From Candidatus Methanomethylophilaceae archaeon (lineage in GTDB: Archaea; Thermoplasmatota; Thermoplasmata; Methanomassiliicoccales; Methanomethylophilaceae): DNA of 64,000 nucleotides. Where the stretch lies: NCBI GenBank assembly GCA_017935945.1, contig JAGBGN010000108.1:1-64000 (forward strand), written 5' to 3'. Positions 1-7,146 of the stretch are shown piece by piece (within the stretch, counting starts at the first letter, position 1; every line of letters begins with the position of its first letter). The notes below the pieces were generated by a model. It was not told the DNA's origin. It searched no databases and worked only from the letters and a program-made list of their open reading frames with translations. The translations under genes and the position numbers were made by a program.

Positions 1-393
1 GGTATCGAGCCTACCAAGTTGGTGCTCTACACCTCGGCACAGTGGAAGAGGGATGTGATGTCCTTCGGTCTGGAGATGCTTCGCGAAGGAAAGCTCACCG
101 TTCCCGATCTGACCAAGAGGTGTATGTCCGAGGAGTCGATCAAGAAGAACGGTAAGGCGGCTTCCGAACTGGCGAAGAAGGTCGCCGTCGAGTTCGTCAG
201 ATCCACCCCCGAGGCCAAGGCACCCATAATTGAGACCGACGAGACCGGACTCCTGTCAGCCGCGATAGGGTTCCTGTCCGACGAGACCGGACTCCCCGTG
301 GAGGTCTATTCGGCGGATGCTGAGGGCATATACGACCCCCAGAACAAGGCCAAACAGGCTGTCCCCGGTAGGCCCGCCATATATCTGGAGTGA
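1..393 (+). CDS. leuS: Leucyl-tRNA synthetase, C-terminal part (5' truncated by window edge)
   Basis: The frame is open from base 1 and ends with TGA at 391-393, so only the last 130 residues are present. The enzyme charges tRNA-Leu with leucine. The visible part matches the end of archaeal-type LeuRS: a helical anticodon-binding stretch containing SAQWKRDV, then the small C-terminal tail domain with the DPQNKAKQAVPGRPAIYLE-like ending typical of archaeal and eukaryotic enzymes. The catalytic domain lies outside the window. The stop codon overlaps the ATG of the next gene (TGATG), so the two are probably co-transcribed. Confident on family, from sequence resemblance only. Confidence 0.86.
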   Translation, partial: GIEPTKLVLYTSAQWKRDVMSFGLEMLREGKLTVPDLTKRCMSEESIKKNGKAASELAKKVAVEFVRSTPEAKAPIIETDETGLLSAAIGFLSDETGLPVEVYSADAEGIYDPQNKAKQAVPGRPAIYLE

Positions 394-851
394 TGGGATT
401 GTTCATCGACATCGCCAGGTCCCGTCACAGTTGCAGGATGTTCGGGGAGTCCCCGTTGTCCGACGAGGAGATGAGATTGATATTGGAGGCAGGGGAACTG
501 GCCCCCTCCTCCAGGAACCTGCACCCCGTCAGATTGTTCCCCGTGTCCGACACGGATGCCATCAGGGCCCTGGCCGGGTGCAGACCTTCCAGCACCACCG
601 CATTGAAAACGGCTACCTTCGCAGTCGTGGTCGCGGCAGATCCCATGGTATCCGATGTCTGGATCGAGGACTGTTCTATAGCATCCATAATGATGCAGTT
701 GGAAGCAGAGGATCTCGGTCTCGGATCATGTTGGATCCAGGTAAGGCTCCGCTCATCCGTTGATGGATCCGCCGAGGATGTCGTCCGCAATGTGTTGGGG
801 TTAGATACGGATCTCACGGTGCATTCGATCATAGCAATCGGAAAACAATGA
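393..851 (+). CDS. Nitroreductase-family FMN oxidoreductase
   Basis: A 152-residue protein of the small nitroreductase fold, which binds FMN and passes hydride from NAD(P)H to nitro, quinone or other acceptors. The N-terminus carries the family signature ARSRHSCRMF (usually R-R-S-x-R) near residue 8, followed by APSSRNLHP around residue 38, the usual FMN-phosphate region. The C-terminal half has the LGSCWIQVR-type segment. It is short compared with the 180-220 residues common in the family, so it belongs to the small archaeal subgroup. The ATG at 393 overlaps the leuS stop; a GTG at 390 is an alternative start. The substrate cannot be told from sequence. Confidence 0.8.
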   Translation: MGLFIDIARSRHSCRMFGESPLSDEEMRLILEAGELAPSSRNLHPVRLFPVSDTDAIRALAGCRPSSTTALKTATFAVVVAADPMVSDVWIEDCSIASIMMQLEAEDLGLGSCWIQVRLRSSVDGSAEDVVRNVLGLDTDLTVHSIIAIGKQ

Positions 852-852
852 A

Positions 853-870
853 TTGGGGCATCTGCCCCAA
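853..870 (+). terminator. Hairpin after nitroreductase gene
   Basis: A 7-bp perfect stem, TTGGGGC and GCCCCAA, with an ATCT loop starts two bases after the stop codon. There is no clear T-run behind it, so it may be a weak terminator or a 3'-end stabiliser. Confidence 0.45.
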
Positions 871-883
871 GTTCAATTGAATA

Positions 884-913
884 TTAGGTATTACTTTCTT
901 AAATTATACCTAA
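884..913. promoter_or_regulatory. Inverted-repeat operator candidate upstream of winged-helix gene
   Basis: TTAGGTAT at 884-891 is matched exactly by ATACCTAA at 906-913, with an AT-rich centre that includes a TATA-like CTTAAATTATA. The repeat overlaps the likely promoter of the regulator that follows, which suggests autoregulation by that regulator. That link is inferred from position. Confidence 0.5.
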
Positions 914-960
914 CATTCTGTGAGATAATAACTAAACTCAGAATGCGATTAAGGTTTGGC

Positions 961-1320
961 ATGACCAAGGTCCTTTCCAAGGTTATCGCTGCCAAGAACG
1001 TTTATGAGATCCTTACAAGGTTGAAGGTCAATGGACCTACCAACATAACGGCACTAGAGGATATATCCCATAATGTGAAAGCACGTAGGACGTTGAACAT
1101 CCTCATGGATGAGGGTATCGTCCAGTCCTATCCGAATCCTTATCGTTCCGGTATGACGATGTATGAATTGACTTCCAAGGGGGAGTTGTTCGTATTGATG
1201 CTTGATTGCTGCGAGCATGTCATACTGGGCACATTGAACATGGAAGATGATGAATTCCATGAGGTTCTGGAGATTCTTGATAAGAATGAGCCACTTTCAT
1301 CCATCTCCCGTCAACATTGA
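961..1320 (+). CDS. Winged helix-turn-helix transcriptional regulator
   Basis: A 119-residue protein with a winged-helix pattern: helix (NVYEILTRLKVNGPTNITAL), recognition helix (KARRTLNILMDEGIVQSYP) and wing (SGMTMYELTSKGELFVLML). These resemble small archaeal ArsR/MarR-like regulators with an effector or dimer helix at the C-terminus. The ATG at 961 was chosen because the domain begins directly after it; an in-frame ATG at 943 is also possible. The inverted repeat at 884-913 is a plausible binding site. Its targets are unknown; the flanking nitroreductase and the next gene are candidates. Confidence 0.66.
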   Translation: MTKVLSKVIAAKNVYEILTRLKVNGPTNITALEDISHNVKARRTLNILMDEGIVQSYPNPYRSGMTMYELTSKGELFVLMLDCCEHVILGTLNMEDDEFHEVLEILDKNEPLSSISRQH

Positions 1321-1345
1321 TAAATGATGGACCTCTCGGACGGAT

Positions 1346-1969
1346 ATGGTCCAGGTAGCGGATGTCATTCGCAGAGGGGCATTAAGACTCAGACAGGCTC
1401 TGGGCCCCATGGTGGCGGACAGGGTCATCCATGGTTGCCCTATTCCCCGGCAGGAATTGGTTACAGAAGGGGGACCTGTTGCTTTCACATTGAGGAACAT
1501 GGTACATCCGGTCCTGGAAGCATTGGGATTCGATGGCGTGTACCATCAAACATCCTCCTTCAACATAGGTTCCGGAAATGGGAACAAGGTGTTGGTGGTG
1601 GTATCACGTTTCAATTCCGGTCCAGATATGGGACAAGCCATCGATATACTGACTCACAGTGCGATAAGGATGGCGATAGTCACCGATGGCATCCATTGGA
1701 ATCGATTGTTCGTGAGATCTGACGGAATAATATCTGTGACATCCAAGGTGGATCTTACGCAAAGGTACCTCCTGGAGATGGAGGCTCTCGTCTGGAACAG
1801 GATGGTATCATCTACCGTGGATCCCCAGATGGAACGTCTGTGTCGTGATTTCTCATCCAACAATGTGGACATCGCATTGGTATCGGAGACCAGGATGCCA
1901 TCACGTCACATCATGGAAACCGAATGGTGGCATCGAGGCAGTCAATCCTTGGCCGATAACACATGGTAG
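1346..1969 (+). CDS. Uncharacterised protein, possibly related to type I restriction HsdR_N domain
   Basis: A 207-residue protein not recognised with certainty. The middle part (FTLRNMVHPVLEALGFDGVYHQ, then AIRMAIVTDGIHWNRLFVRSD) has the layout of stand-alone HsdR_N-like PD-(D/E)XK domains: a helix ending in a LGF/LGW turn, then strands with a 'TDG..W' motif. A clear D...E-x-K triad is not visible, so nuclease activity should not be assumed. No strong ribosome-binding site precedes the ATG. The 3' end overlaps the convergent exonuclease gene by 28 bp. Codon use is like its neighbours, so it is probably a real gene. Confidence 0.45.
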   Translation: MVQVADVIRRGALRLRQALGPMVADRVIHGCPIPRQELVTEGGPVAFTLRNMVHPVLEALGFDGVYHQTSSFNIGSGNGNKVLVVVSRFNSGPDMGQAIDILTHSAIRMAIVTDGIHWNRLFVRSDGIISVTSKVDLTQRYLLEMEALVWNRMVSSTVDPQMERLCRDFSSNNVDIALVSETRMPSRHIMETEWWHRGSQSLADNTW

Positions 1970-2571
1970 GTCTTATCCCGATACATCTGAATCATGAGGT
2001 GTGAAGCCATTCTGGCGTCGGAAAGGGCTCTGTGGTCCTGTTCCTCACCTATCCCTGCCGGATCATCCTCGGTGATCGTCTTGTAGGCATAGTCAAGTTT
2101 GGGGAAGCGGTACTGCCTTCCATAGTATTGACTCGGGAGTTTGCAAACATGCATGGCTGCGATCATTATGTCTGAACAAGTGGTGAAGTGTCCCCTCATG
2201 TTCCAAGGCTCATGGTAGAGGAACTTGTCCATATCGTAGGCGATGTTGTATGCGGTGACGACCTTGCCTTTCAGGATCTTCCTGACCTTTTCGATGACTT
2301 CCATCGCAGGTGGCGCTTCGGATACCATATCCAAGGTCATGTCGGTGTTCTGGAAGATCCATGCATCCCTGTGGTAATCATCCCACTGATCGGTGTCATA
2401 TCCCAATACAGAACCGAAAACGTCCTCCACAGTACCCTTGGACAGGGAGACCTTCGTGATTCCGACATCGACCACGAGGTCCTTGGGTGCACCCTCCAAT
2501 CCCGTTGTCTCAGTATCGATGACATAGATCTCGTCCGGAGGGAAATCATCCAATGTGAAGTAAGGTGACAT
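1942..2571 (-). CDS. DnaQ-like 3'-5' exonuclease (DEDDh family)
   Basis: A 209-residue exonuclease-fold protein. Exo I motif DTETTG lies near residue 18, Exo II is AYNIAYDMDKF, and Exo III is DHRALSDARMAS with the His and Asp five apart that define the DEDDh subgroup. All four acidic residues and the histidine are present, so it should be active on DNA or RNA 3' ends with two metal ions. The ATG at 2571 is preceded by GTGAGGT; an upstream in-frame GTG at 2580 overlaps this site and is less likely. A sequence relative with lost catalytic residues is at 33058-33609. Confidence 0.84.
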   Translation of the reverse strand: MSPYFTLDDFPPDEIYVIDTETTGLEGAPKDLVVDVGITKVSLSKGTVEDVFGSVLGYDTDQWDDYHRDAWIFQNTDMTLDMVSEAPPAMEVIEKVRKILKGKVVTAYNIAYDMDKFLYHEPWNMRGHFTTCSDIMIAAMHVCKLPSQYYGRQYRFPKLDYAYKTITEDDPAGIGEEQDHRALSDARMASHLMIQMYRDKTYHVLSAKD

Positions 2572-2747
2572 GTACCTCACAAGTCAAACTATCTATTTCA
2601 ATCCATTCAAATTATTCAGTTAGTAACATCTGGCTTCAATGGGACCAACGGGTTGTTATTAACATGGAACGGTATCGGGTGGAAGGCCATGGTCGATCCA
2701 CAGTTCTCATGAGTCGATAGGCTGTAGGATAAGTCGGAGTCGGTGGT

Positions 2748-3434
2748 ATCATCAGATACAGCAACATAAGGGAAGGTAGGTTCGTAAGTCGTCCGAACAG
2801 GTTCATAGCCATGGTCGAAGTGGATGGCATCATCGAGAAGTGTCATGTTAAGAACACTGGTCGTTGCAGGGAGATACTCGTACCAGGAACCAAGGTCGTT
2901 CTTCAGGGTTCCGATTCAGAGACGAGGAAGACACGCTACGACCTCATAGCGGCCTACAAGGGGGACATGTTGATCAACATCGATTCCCAAGCTCCGAATG
3001 TCGTCTTTGGAGAATACCTCAGATCGTCCCGGATGTTCTCCGACGAAGCGGTAGTACGTCCGGAGTACACCCATGGCGATTCCCGTTTCGATTTCTATGT
3101 GGAAGACGGAACACGTAAGGTCCTGATAGAAGTCAAGGGCGTGACCTTGGAGTTCGATGGGATCTGCATGTTCCCCGATGCCCCCACAGAGCGTGGGGTG
3201 AAACATCTGAGAGGTTTGGCACATGCGATCGACGAAGGCTACGAGAGCATGGTCTGTCTCATCGTGCAGATGAAGGGGATGGATCATTTCATCCCGAATT
3301 ATGCTACACACAGGGAGTTCGGAGAGGTCCTCGAGGATGCATGTTCCAGAGGTGTTGTTCTCAAGGTCCTGGAATGCCATGTCGAAGAGGACGGTCTTGA
3401 GATAATCGGGGAGATACCCTACAGGTTTGAGTAA
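2748..3434 (+). CDS. sfsA: SfsA family protein (PD-(D/E)XK fold); start codon unusual
   Basis: SfsA, the 'sugar fermentation stimulation' protein, is a nucleic-acid-binding protein with a nuclease-like fold whose cellular role is unsettled. The family core is clear: KNTGRCREILVPGT, YTHGDSRFDFYVE, VLIEVKGVTLE (the E-x-K of the nuclease fold) and FPDAPTERGVKHL. The first ATG is at 2811, but the same frame upstream encodes REGRFVSRPNRFIA, the conserved N-terminal SfsA signature, so the protein must begin earlier. No ATG, GTG or TTG exists between the in-frame stop at 2730-2732 and 2811. ATC at 2748 or 2751, or ATA at 2766, are the only near-start codons. The chosen start is therefore tentative; from 2748 the protein has 228 residues, normal for the family. 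Confidence 0.85.
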   Translation: MIRYSNIREGRFVSRPNRFIAMVEVDGIIEKCHVKNTGRCREILVPGTKVVLQGSDSETRKTRYDLIAAYKGDMLINIDSQAPNVVFGEYLRSSRMFSDEAVVRPEYTHGDSRFDFYVEDGTRKVLIEVKGVTLEFDGICMFPDAPTERGVKHLRGLAHAIDEGYESMVCLIVQMKGMDHFIPNYATHREFGEVLEDACSRGVVLKVLECHVEEDGLEIIGEIPYRFE

Positions 3435-3437
3435 ACT

Positions 3438-3461
3438 GATGCCGGGTAAGTCCCCGGCATC
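3438..3461. terminator. Hairpin between convergent genes
   Basis: GATGCCGGG at 3438-3446 pairs perfectly with CCCGGCATC at 3453-3461. It sits between the stops of sfsA and the convergent membrane protein gene and may serve both strands. There is no strong T-run on either side. Confidence 0.5.
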
Positions 3462-3467
3462 GAGGAT

Positions 3468-4361
3468 TCATTCATAATCGGTGTCGATGCGGATGCTGTC
3501 CGGATCCTCACTCTCAAGGGTTCTGATGAGTCTTAGGTAATCCGACACCGCCTTCTCCTGATCGTTAATCATCTGATGGAGGAGGTAGACGTTCTTCATC
3601 ATCGGATCTGCATCCATGAACCTTCCGTTTTCAGGTTCATCCTTGATCATGGACACTATCATGACTCTGACCGACCTGGTACCGGATTTAGCGTCCTCAT
3701 AACCTATTACCGCTTCCAATGCGGCTTCACCATAGGCTGTGGCATTGATGTATTTCATAACACAGTCGAATATCTCAGGATAGTTGTTGAAATCAACGGC
3801 CTCGATAAGTTTCTCGAAATCATGGTACAGTTTGCGTTGGTAGTAGTCGTATCTTTTGATCTTGGATATTCCCACGTCCGACACTAGTTCGGAAGGGCCG
3901 TACATGTCCCTCATGTCGTTGATGGTGAATTCCGAATCGACTTGGAATTTACGCATGGTTCTCCCGTGGGGGGTTATCACCATGTTCTTCCTGACGATGT
4001 ACATGTCGATGTCGGGTTGGATGATCCTGTTGTGTCTGAGGATCGCTCTGGCTTCGTCACGTCTCTTCCTACTCTCCTTGTTGTGTGATACCAGGGTATC
4101 CATGAACATGACGACCACTATCAGGGCAAGGGTGTTGCAGAAGAGGTTGTTCAGATAATCCGTGATCGTCCATAGACCATCCATGATTATCACCGGCACC
4201 AGCATGATCACACTGGAAACGATGACGACCAAGACCAATTTCATTACCATGGAGATTTCGTATCCGAACTCCGTGTTGGAGGCACGACCCTTCTTGTATT
4301 CCGAGTCGAGTTGCTTGCCGTTTTTGGCAAGGGGGATGTTCGGTATCTTCAAAGACCGCAC
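3468..4361 (-). CDS. Two-pass membrane protein of unknown function
   Basis: A 297-residue protein with two transmembrane segments near residues 38-60 (MVMKLVLVVIVSSVIMLVPVII) and 68-87 (NLFCNTLALIVVVMFMDTLV), a charged loop after the second (SHNKESRKRRDEAR), and a soluble C-terminal domain of about 200 residues rich in charged helices. The family is not recognised. The start overlaps the end of the HPr-kinase-like gene by 13 bp, so the two are translated together and probably work together. No catalytic motif is visible. Confidence 0.6.
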   Translation of the reverse strand: MRSLKIPNIPLAKNGKQLDSEYKKGRASNTEFGYEISMVMKLVLVVIVSSVIMLVPVIIMDGLWTITDYLNNLFCNTLALIVVVMFMDTLVSHNKESRKRRDEARAILRHNRIIQPDIDMYIVRKNMVITPHGRTMRKFQVDSEFTINDMRDMYGPSELVSDVGISKIKRYDYYQRKLYHDFEKLIEAVDFNNYPEIFDCVMKYINATAYGEAALEAVIGYEDAKSGTRSVRVMIVSMIKDEPENGRFMDADPMMKNVYLLHQMINDQEKAVSDYLRLIRTLESEDPDSIRIDTDYE

Positions 4362-5311
4362 CGCCCTCTGATTATCTCGCGTATGCGATCCTGGGTTTCC
4401 TTAGCCGACAGTGTCGTGTTCACCAGGAACACATCGCATTGTGACAGGTATTCCCTGAAGAATTCAGTACGGGAGTTGATGCTACGTTCATCCTTGATGA
4501 GTTGGTGGGGGTTGCAGAAATCATTCTCCACCAGGTAGTCCAGGGCTTCCTCCGTTTTCATTTCTCTTACGATGCGGTCATCGGACTTGTCGCGTTTGAG
4601 CATGAAGATGTACTTCATGGATGTGCGGTCGATGACCGAACCCTTGCCGGCAACCCAGCGGACATTGCCTATTCCACGACCCTTGTTGTCGAATCTGACG
4701 CCGGTGACGAGTGGTTTGTACTCCTCCCATACATCACCGATGTCAGCATCGATGTAGCAGTTCTTCTCGGAACCTGCGACGGTGGGGCGATCCGAACCGA
4801 AGTTGACGAAGTACCAATCATCTGAGATGAGGTGGGTGTTCATCATCCTGAGGAGGCCCCAGGATTGAGTGGTCTTCCCTGTCTTGGAGGGGGCGATAAG
4901 TGTAACCCCGGAGCCGTCGATATCCAGTGCCGCACCATGTACGGAGAAGATCCCATGGGCTTTCTCGAGGATGTTACCGGATATTCCCAGAGCGATGCTC
5001 TTGATCCATCCGTAGTAGTCGAAATTGAAGAGGAACATCGTGTAAGACGACACGTCGTATTCCGCATGAAGGTCGCACGAATCATCGTTGATGCAGTATA
5101 TCCTGGCATGTGGGCGAACATGGTCGGACATATGGTAGAAATTGTCCGTCCACATATCCATGTAATCCCTATTCTCTGTGAATAGTTCCACACAGATGCC
5201 GTTGATGTCTGCCTTGGATGAGTGGTACTTGAACGCCTCACAGCGCTTTCTAAGTTCTACGGACCTTTCATCATCAATGATAGTTACCTTGTAAGCCAAA
5301 TCTTTCCCCAA
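4349..5311 (-). CDS. HPr kinase/PEP carboxykinase-like P-loop protein
   Basis: A 320-residue protein with the core of the HPr-kinase C-terminal domain. HGAALDIDGSGVTLIAP at 125-141 leads into the P-loop PSKTGKTT (141-148), followed by SDDWYFV at 163-169, matching the 'SDD' strand of HprK-type kinases. Such stand-alone proteins occur beside PqqD-like or sulfotransferase genes in bacteria, often with unknown substrates. There is no HPr or other phosphotransferase-system gene in this window, so a role in carbon catabolite control is unlikely. It forms a two-gene operon with the membrane protein downstream. Fold call is good; substrate unknown. Confidence 0.66.
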   Translation of the reverse strand: MGKDLAYKVTIIDDERSVELRKRCEAFKYHSSKADINGICVELFTENRDYMDMWTDNFYHMSDHVRPHARIYCINDDSCDLHAEYDVSSYTMFLFNFDYYGWIKSIALGISGNILEKAHGIFSVHGAALDIDGSGVTLIAPSKTGKTTQSWGLLRMMNTHLISDDWYFVNFGSDRPTVAGSEKNCYIDADIGDVWEEYKPLVTGVRFDNKGRGIGNVRWVAGKGSVIDRTSMKYIFMLKRDKSDDRIVREMKTEEALDYLVENDFCNPHQLIKDERSINSRTEFFREYLSQCDVFLVNTTLSAKETQDRIREIIRGRCGL

Positions 5312-5348
5312 ATGTGCATGGGGGATGAAGCTTATAGAATCTCCTGAC

Positions 5349-5711
5349 TCAGGACTCGGTGGATACTGGGTCGGACGGTACTATCGGTGTTATGAACTGG
5401 TTGTTGAGCCCCCACATCGCCAGATCCTTCAGTATCGGCATAATGGACATTCCCTTGGAAGTGAGTTCGTAACACACCTTCACGCCCTTCTCGGAGTCTA
5501 CATTGCGGGTGATCATGTGGTCCGCCTCCAGTTCTTTCAACTGTTTGGTCAGTATCCTCGATGATATTTTCCCAATGACCTTCTGGAGTTCTGAGAACCT
5601 CATGGGTCCGCTGTGGATTAGGAGACATAGTATCGTAACCTTCCAACGTCCTTCTATGACGGACATCGCTGCGTCGACTGCACAGTCGTACCTGATGTTT
5701 TTGTTCTCCAT
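5349..5711 (-). CDS. HxlR-family winged-helix regulator
   Basis: A 120-residue HxlR-type regulator. The family signature is plain: CAVDAAMSVIEGRWKVTILCLL at 10-31, GPMRFSELQKVIG, then the recognition helix KISSRILTKQLKELE and the wing KGVKVCYELTSKG. HxlR proteins often sense redox or electrophile signals through a cysteine near the N-terminus; Cys10 is in that position here. The gene is divergent from the flavoprotein operon at 5792, sharing an 80-bp AT-rich region, so it most likely controls that operon and itself. The start ATG lies about 25 nt from a TATA-like AATTAAATAA on the same strand. Confidence 0.86.
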   Translation of the reverse strand: MENKNIRYDCAVDAAMSVIEGRWKVTILCLLIHSGPMRFSELQKVIGKISSRILTKQLKELEADHMITRNVDSEKGVKVCYELTSKGMSIMPILKDLAMWGLNNQFITPIVPSDPVSTES

Positions 5712-5791
5712 AATGTTAGTAACAAAATGTTATTTAATTACTTTTTGTAACAACAAATTTATATATAGTATCTAGAAGATGAACCAACACT
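5712..5791. promoter_or_regulatory. Divergent promoter/operator region (HxlR regulator and flavoprotein operon)
   Basis: For the plus strand, TTTATATATA at 5758-5767 lies about 29 nt before the ATG at 5792. For the minus strand, AATTAAATAA (about 5732-5741) serves the regulator. Between them are two copies of GTAACAA (in AGTAACAAAATG and TGTAACAACAAA) and short palindromes GTTA-G-TAAC and AACA-AAA-TGTT, a likely binding region for the HxlR protein. Confidence 0.55.
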
Positions 5792-6343
5792 ATGTCGAAG
5801 ATAGTAGCAATTGTAAGTAGTCCTAGAAAACAGAGCAATTCAGCCGACATCGTCGATAAGATGATTGAAGTTGCAAAGGCCAACGGAAACGAGGTCCAGA
5901 GGTTCTCCATGAACGACCTTGAGAAGTTCATGGGTTGCCAGGCTTGCATGGCATGTAAGAAGTCTGGAAAGTGTGTCAGGAAGGATGATATCGCACCCAT
6001 CATCGATGCGATCTTCCAGGCAGACAGCGTCATCCTCTCCACTCCCGATTACTTCGGACAGCCCTGTGCACAGTACAGGCTCCTCGAGGACAGGATGTAC
6101 AGCTTCATCGGTCCCAACTTCGTCCCCTTCATCGAGGCTGGAAAGAAGGTCGCAGTCGTCGTCACATGTGCTTCCGGAGTCGATGGAGCAGTGCAGATCA
6201 GCAAGAACATCACCGGGGTCATGACTAACTTTTTCAAATTCGAATCCGTTGGGGAAATCGTCTACTCCGAACTCCAGAACGGACCTGCCAAGGACAACGA
6301 GCAGGTCATGGCTGAGGCAGCGGAGATGGCATCCAAGCTCTAA
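5792..6343 (+). CDS. NADPH-dependent FMN reductase / iron-sulfur flavoprotein
   Basis: A 183-residue flavodoxin-like protein. The N-terminal SSPRKQSNSADI loop (9-20) is the FMN-phosphate site of the FMN_red family. Cysteines 49, 52, 55 and 61 (C-x2-C-x2-C-x5-C) form the compact cluster motif seen in the iron-sulfur flavoproteins of methanogens, which pass electrons in oxidative-stress or redox reactions. TPDYFGQPCAQ at about 90-100 is the typical second FMN loop. It is the first gene of a probable operon with a flavodoxin and a DUF1294 protein, under the divergent HxlR regulator. Confidence 0.84.
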   Translation: MSKIVAIVSSPRKQSNSADIVDKMIEVAKANGNEVQRFSMNDLEKFMGCQACMACKKSGKCVRKDDIAPIIDAIFQADSVILSTPDYFGQPCAQYRLLEDRMYSFIGPNFVPFIEAGKKVAVVVTCASGVDGAVQISKNITGVMTNFFKFESVGEIVYSELQNGPAKDNEQVMAEAAEMASKL

Positions 6344-6372
6344 GGCAAACTAAGAACATAGGATGTGAACGG

Positions 6373-6774
6373 ATGGGAAAAGCGATAGTCTATGCTACTG
6401 GTTTAACGAAGAATACGAAGAATCTCGCTCAGTATATCTCTAAGAAAGCGGGTACCGACATATTCAACCTGAAGGAACTCTCCAAACTGGATCTCAGTTC
6501 CTATGACACCGTCATCTTCGGAACCGGCGTACATGCAGGTAAGCCCTACAAACAGGTCACCGAGTTCATAGAGAACAACAGGGATGCCCTTAATGGAAAG
6601 AAGTTGTACTTGTTCATCAGTTGCATGTACAACGATGAGAAGGGAGACAACCAGTGTGAGAAGATCGCAACCGATCTCGGTATCCCCGATGCAGTTTACT
6701 TCAACAAGAAGGCTGAGGAGATGAACGAGGACGGATTCCCCGTCGCAGTCGACGACTTCATCGCGAGATTGTGA
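6373..6774 (+). CDS. Flavodoxin-domain protein
   Basis: A 133-residue flavodoxin-like protein. YATGLTKNTKNLAQYIS at 8-24 corresponds to the flavodoxin T-x-T/S-G-N-T phosphate-binding loop, and YDTVIFGTGVHAGKPYKQV is the second, isoalloxazine-contacting loop. It resembles protoporphyrinogen oxidase/HemG-like flavodoxins more than classical electron-carrier flavodoxins. The gene lies 29 bp after the iron-sulfur flavoprotein and 4 bp before the DUF1294 gene, so it is in the same operon and probably the same redox task. Confidence 0.8.
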   Translation: MGKAIVYATGLTKNTKNLAQYISKKAGTDIFNLKELSKLDLSSYDTVIFGTGVHAGKPYKQVTEFIENNRDALNGKKLYLFISCMYNDEKGDNQCEKIATDLGIPDAVYFNKKAEEMNEDGFPVAVDDFIARL

Positions 6775-6778
6775 TTCA

Positions 6779-7054
6779 ATGAATGTGACCCTGATAGTAT
6801 TGGGAGTCTATGTCCTGTTGAACTTACTGTCATTCGGGATGTTCGTATGGGACAAGCACAAGGCAAAGAACGATCAGTGGAGGACTCCCGAGTCCACGCT
6901 TATCCTGTCTGCATTACTCGGTCCTTTCGGTGCGACCGCGGGTATGAAGCTGGCAAGGCATAAGACCCAGAAACTGAAGTTCAAGCTGGTGTACATCTTC
7001 CTGGTGATCCATGTGATCATCATAGTCTACCTGGGCTACGGTGCATTGTTCTGA
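6779..7054 (+). CDS. DUF1294 membrane protein
   Basis: A 91-residue integral membrane protein. Two hydrophobic helices (about 3-22 and 70-88) and a shorter one (STLILSALLGPFGATAGM) flank the DUF1294 signature: WDKHKAK near 25-31 and RTPESTLILSALLGPFGATAGMKL with KTQK after it. The function of the family is unknown. It is the last gene of the redox operon and is followed by a terminator. Confidence 0.8.
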   Translation: MNVTLIVLGVYVLLNLLSFGMFVWDKHKAKNDQWRTPESTLILSALLGPFGATAGMKLARHKTQKLKFKLVYIFLVIHVIIIVYLGYGALF

Positions 7055-7058
7055 AACA

Positions 7059-7088
7059 GCGGGGTAATCCCCGCATCCTTCCTTTTTT
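7059..7088 (+). terminator. Hairpin plus T-run ending the flavoprotein operon
   Basis: GCGGGG at 7059-7064 pairs with CCCCGC at 7069-7074 across a TAAT loop, followed by a pyrimidine stretch with six T at 7083-7088. Confidence 0.7.
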
Positions 7089-7146
7089 GGATTCAGGATT
7101 GCATTAGTTTTATCTTCTAGTAAAAAATCATCAATCCATAAGTGAC

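Noticed and set aside
2616-2846. 76-codon minus-strand ORF before sfsA
   Set aside because: It overlaps the conserved sfsA N-terminus on the other strand, and its composition is not protein-like.
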